DNA from: JACQFV01 sp964593585
Lineage (GTDB): Bacteria; Zixibacteria; MSB-5A5; WJJR01
Reading direction: 5' to 3'
NCBI GenBank assembly: GCA_964593585.1
Contig: CAZQIZ010000056.1
Span: 1-7,813, forward strand
DNA length: 7,813 nucleotides
Part shown: positions 5,733-7,813 of the stretch, one piece after another
Layout of the letters: each line of letters opens with the position of its first letter
Numbering within the stretch: the stretch's first letter is position 1
Notes under the pieces: model-generated
Told to the model about the DNA's origin: nothing
What the model saw: the letters and a program-made list of their open reading frames with translations, nothing else
Database searches by the model: none
Translations under genes and position numbers: made by a program

Positions 5733-6167
5733 TCAGACCCTGCCAAACCGATCGTGGACCCAGCGATGCAGGCGGTGGATGCCGCGAGGGTCGGCGTACA
5801 TGAGCAGGCAGGCGTGGTGCACGGCATTCAAGCCGAGGGCGGCGGCCTTCTCGATGGCCTCTTTCGATTCCGAACCTTGCTGCATCCAGATGTGCCTGAT
5901 ACCGAGGGCGGCGCATTCCTCGACAAGGCCCGGCGTCTGGGACGGCGGAACAACCGTGACCACCGCGTCCACCGGGGCCGGGAGTTTAGCGAGACTGCGG
6001 AAACAGCGCGCGCCCTCGACAGTATCGGCATTGGCATTGATCGGCACTGTCTCGTAGCCGCACTCGGCCAGTTTCTTGAACACCGCATTGCCAAACCCGC
6101 GGTTGCGTGAAACGCCGACCACGGCGATGCGCCGTTGAGCGAGGAACTCGGTGATTGCCGGCTGCAT
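5733..6167 (-). CDS. CoA-binding domain (Rossmann) protein
   Basis: From the ATG at 6167 the product is 144 residues, the full size of stand-alone CoA-binding proteins related to E. coli YccU and the N-terminal domain of acyl-CoA/succinyl-CoA synthetases. The diagnostic features are RRIAVVGVSRNRGFGN (12-27, first Rossmann strand and nucleotide loop), VPINANADTVEG (41-52), VDAVVTVVPPSQT (66-78), HIWMQQGSES (92-101) and a closing RLHRWVHDRFGRV. Such proteins bind CoA or a similar cofactor in the cytosol; no catalytic partner is encoded nearby. The frame is open as far as an ATG at 6377, but homology starts at ITEFLAQRRIAVVG, so the short start with AGGAAG upstream is preferred. The gene is divergent from the methyltransferase gene (139 bp between starts) and upstream of the oxidoreductase gene on the same strand. 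Confidence 0.85.
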   Translation of the reverse strand: MQPAITEFLAQRRIAVVGVSRNRGFGNAVFKKLAECGYETVPINANADTVEGARCFRSLAKLPAPVDAVVTVVPPSQTPGLVEECAALGIRHIWMQQGSESKEAIEKAAALGLNAVHHACLLMYADPRGIHRLHRWVHDRFGRV

Positions 6168-6306
6168 GCTGGGCTTCCTGGCCGTCAATTTAAGTCCTCC
6201 GGCGGTACAAAACCCATCCGGAATGGCAAATTTCGGTGGGAATCGCGGTCGGCGCGACGCAATGTTGCGACAGGAGTCCGGTCGATGTCGCCGGCTGGTT
6301 GCAAAT
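6168..6306. promoter_or_regulatory. Divergent promoter region (CoA-binding / methyltransferase)
   Basis: These 139 bp separate two divergent start codons and must hold promoters for both genes. The region is locally AT-richer around 6185-6235, but I see no pair of hexamers on either strand good enough to name a promoter, and no convincing operator dyad. Confidence 0.35.
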
Positions 6307-7029
6307 ATGACCTTCGGGAACGTGTATGAGGATCGGGACCGCGCTGAGTCGTATGCGCGGCTGGAGTTTCCGGGCACATACTACCTCGCCTATCGCGACT
6401 TGCCGTCGCTGATCGCCGAGCATATCAACGGCCATGCGGCGCTGGATTTCGGCTGCGGCGCGGGACGCTCGACTCGCTTCGTGAAGAATCTGGGCATGAC
6501 CGCGGTCGGCATCGACATCTCCGCCGAGATGCTGACTCAGGCGCGCCGTCTGGATCCCGAAGGAGACTACCGGCTGGTCGCCGATGGCGATCTGGGGGAT
6601 TGGCGCGGCGAACGGTTCGACCTGGTCTTGTCAGTTTTCACCTTCGACAACATCCCGACCCGCAAAAAGAAGGTCGGGCTGTTCCGTGGGTTGCGCGGCC
6701 TGCTGCGCGCCGGCGGACGGATGATCAACCTTGTCTCGGCGCCGGAGATCTACGTCAACGAGTGGGCGTCATTCACCACGCGCGACTTCCCCGAAAATCG
6801 CGCGGCCCAAAGCGGGGACCGTGTGCGCATCATCATGACCGATGTCGCCGACCGCCGTCCGGTCGAGGACATTGTCTGGAGCGATGCGGCATACCGCGAC
6901 GTCTATGGGGCTGCGGGACTGACGGTGGTCACGACCCATCATCCGCTGGGACGTCCCGATGAGCCCTTCGAGTGGAAATCGGAACTGACAATTGCGCCGT
7001 GGACGATCTATGTGCTGGCCCCGGCCTGA
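6307..7029 (+). CDS. Class I SAM-dependent methyltransferase
   Basis: From the ATG at 6307 the product is 240 residues. Motif I is ALDFGCGAGRSTRFV (45-59), the glycine-rich SAM loop. D70 in VGIDIS ends the second strand and should bind the SAM ribose. The helix EMLTQARRLDP follows, and FDLVLSVFTFDN is the motif IV region. The stretches NLVSAPEIYVNEWASFTT, RPVEDIVW and IAPWTIYVL are long conserved-looking blocks of one methyltransferase subgroup, whose substrate I do not know. The frame is open upstream to 6151, but the extra 52 residues look non-coding and overlap the start of the divergent CoA-binding gene. The N-terminus FGNVYEDRDRAESYARLEF matches the expected beginning of the family. The ribosome-binding site is weak at every candidate start, so the exact start is less certain than the gene. 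A strong hairpin follows seven bases after the stop. Confidence 0.88.
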   Translation: MTFGNVYEDRDRAESYARLEFPGTYYLAYRDLPSLIAEHINGHAALDFGCGAGRSTRFVKNLGMTAVGIDISAEMLTQARRLDPEGDYRLVADGDLGDWRGERFDLVLSVFTFDNIPTRKKKVGLFRGLRGLLRAGGRMINLVSAPEIYVNEWASFTTRDFPENRAAQSGDRVRIIMTDVADRRPVEDIVWSDAAYRDVYGAAGLTVVTTHHPLGRPDEPFEWKSELTIAPWTIYVLAPA

Positions 7030-7035
7030 ATGAAA

Positions 7036-7062
7036 CAAGCCCCGGCCGACGGCCGGGGCTTG
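7036..7062. terminator. Strong bidirectional hairpin terminator
   Basis: CAAGCCCCGGCC (7036-7047) and GGCCGGGGCTTG (7051-7062) form a perfect 12-bp GC-rich stem with a three-base GAC loop. It starts seven bases after the methyltransferase stop and 25 bases beyond the stop of the convergent secreted-protein gene. On the minus strand the stem is followed by TTGTTTCATTC, a modest U-rich tail, so termination should work best for the secreted-protein gene. It may serve both genes. Confidence 0.75.
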
Positions 7063-7086
7063 CGTGGAATCATCGACCCCTCTTCC

Positions 7087-7813
7087 CTACTTCAGCAGCA
7101 CCATCTTGCGCACCTGGGTCTGGCCGCCGATCTCGGCGCGGAAAAAGTAGACGCCGCTGGCCATGGCGCGGCCGGTGGGATCGCGGCCATCCCAAAAGGC
7201 GGCGTAGGAGCCGGCCGGCTGGAAGCCCTCGACCAGGGTGGCGACAGTCTGTCCCACGATGTTGGTCACGCTGATGCGAACAGGGCCGTCGCCGGAGAGC
7301 GTGTAGGGAATTGTCGTGCCAAGATTGAACGGGTTCGGGTAGTTCTGCGAAACGGCAAAACCGGCGGGCATCCCGCCCGCGCTTTCATCATCGAACACAC
7401 CGGCCAAGGTGTAGACGATTATGGTGCGGCTGAAGTTCATCCAACTTGACCCAAATCCGTTTTGGTTGATAATCTCCGAGAGGTTACCGGGACCATCGTA
7501 GGAGTAGAGGAATCGCGTCACGAATGGGAATGTGAAGTAGGCCGTCACCATTTCGATTCGTCGGTTGGACGAGTAGCGGGTTGTGTCCGCCCACGCCGCG
7601 ACCCAGGCAGCGCCGACTGTATCCCAATCGGAGCGAACGTCGAGGATTTCATTTGCAGTGGCCCCATCGTAGCCGAAATCGTTCTTAAACCAATTCCGCC
7701 AGGAGCTGTTGCGCCAGAGCTGTGAAAGTTGCTGGGTTCTCCGTCCGCTCCCGTCGTAATGACCTTCCCCCCATAATCTGGGCCAGTTGAAGCTTGAAAG
7801 CTGGTTTCGTATC
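7087..7813 (-). CDS. Secreted YD-like-repeat protein with C-terminal sorting domain (N-terminus off the right edge)
   Basis: The minus-strand frame is open from the right edge to TAG at 7087-7089, giving 241 visible residues; an internal ATG at 7551 is not the start. The visible N-terminal part carries degenerate repeats marked by Tyr-Asp-Gly: HYDGSGRRTQQLSQLW (about 18), FGYDGATANEI (about 47) and YSYDGPGNLSEIINQ (about 104). A Ser-Ser-Trp or similar motif follows about 15-20 residues later, as in 'YDxxGNLxE...SSWxN' repeats of secreted proteins in the FCB group. A short linker leads to the sorting domain, starting at QNYPNPFNLGTTIPYTL (about 156) and ending GVYFFRAEIGGQTQVRKMVLLK. This tail has the FlgD-like Ig fold used as a type IX-type or similar C-terminal secretion signal. 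The usual NPFNPST is here NPFNLGT. The protein is expected at the cell surface or secreted; the function of the repeat region is unknown. Confidence 0.82.
   Translation of the reverse strand, partial: IRNQLSSFNWPRLWGEGHYDGSGRRTQQLSQLWRNSSWRNWFKNDFGYDGATANEILDVRSDWDTVGAAWVAAWADTTRYSSNRRIEMVTAYFTFPFVTRFLYSYDGPGNLSEIINQNGFGSSWMNFSRTIIVYTLAGVFDDESAGGMPAGFAVSQNYPNPFNLGTTIPYTLSGDGPVRISVTNIVGQTVATLVEGFQPAGSYAAFWDGRDPTGRAMASGVYFFRAEIGGQTQVRKMVLLK

Noticed and set aside
6151..6306. Upstream start for the methyltransferase at 6151
   Set aside because: The added residues look non-coding and overlap the start of the divergent CoA-binding gene; the family N-terminus fits the ATG at 6307.

Overview
The window looks like chromosomal DNA from an uncultured, fairly GC-rich bacterium. 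The best taxonomic hint is at the right edge. There a secreted protein ends in an FlgD-like/Por-type C-terminal sorting domain with an NYPNPFN motif. This tail is typical of the wider FCB group and neighbouring candidate phyla (Zixibacteria, KSB1, Marinimicrobia, Latescibacteria and similar). The phylum itself is inference: no rRNA, tRNA or universal marker gene is present.

Layout from left to right. (1) The N-terminal part of an exported beta-rich protein on the minus strand runs off the left edge, with a convincing promoter about 130 bp upstream of its start. (2) A gene-free stretch of about 540 bp holds a near-perfect 39-nt palindrome and a cluster of interlocking inverted repeats, one of them with the form of an intrinsic terminator. 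(3) A DinB/YfiT-like gene on the plus strand converges on a cysteine-rich lipoprotein gene on the minus strand. (4) An exported TPR-repeat protein gene, also minus, lies upstream of the lipoprotein gene. (5) A divergent intergenic region of about 350 bp carries an operator-like dyad. (6) A small STAS/SpoIIAA-like gene on the plus strand converges on an FAD-dependent oxidoreductase on the minus strand. (7) A CoA-binding Rossmann protein lies upstream of the oxidoreductase on the same strand and is divergent from a class I SAM-dependent methyltransferase on the plus strand. (8) A strong hairpin terminator separates the methyltransferase from the C-terminal part of the YD-like-repeat secreted protein at the right edge.

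The genes do not form an obvious pathway. Most are single-gene units in alternating orientation, each with its own ribosome-binding site, as in ordinary housekeeping or accessory territory. The only plausible co-transcribed pairs are the CoA-binding gene with the oxidoreductase gene (91-bp gap) and, less likely, the TPR gene with the lipoprotein gene (194-bp gap, and the lipoprotein has its own promoter). I find no CRISPR array, transposase, integrase, toxin-antitoxin pair or defence system. The most unusual material is non-coding: the palindrome and the alternative-hairpin cluster upstream of the DinB-like gene, which may be a dispersed repeat or an RNA attenuator-like element.
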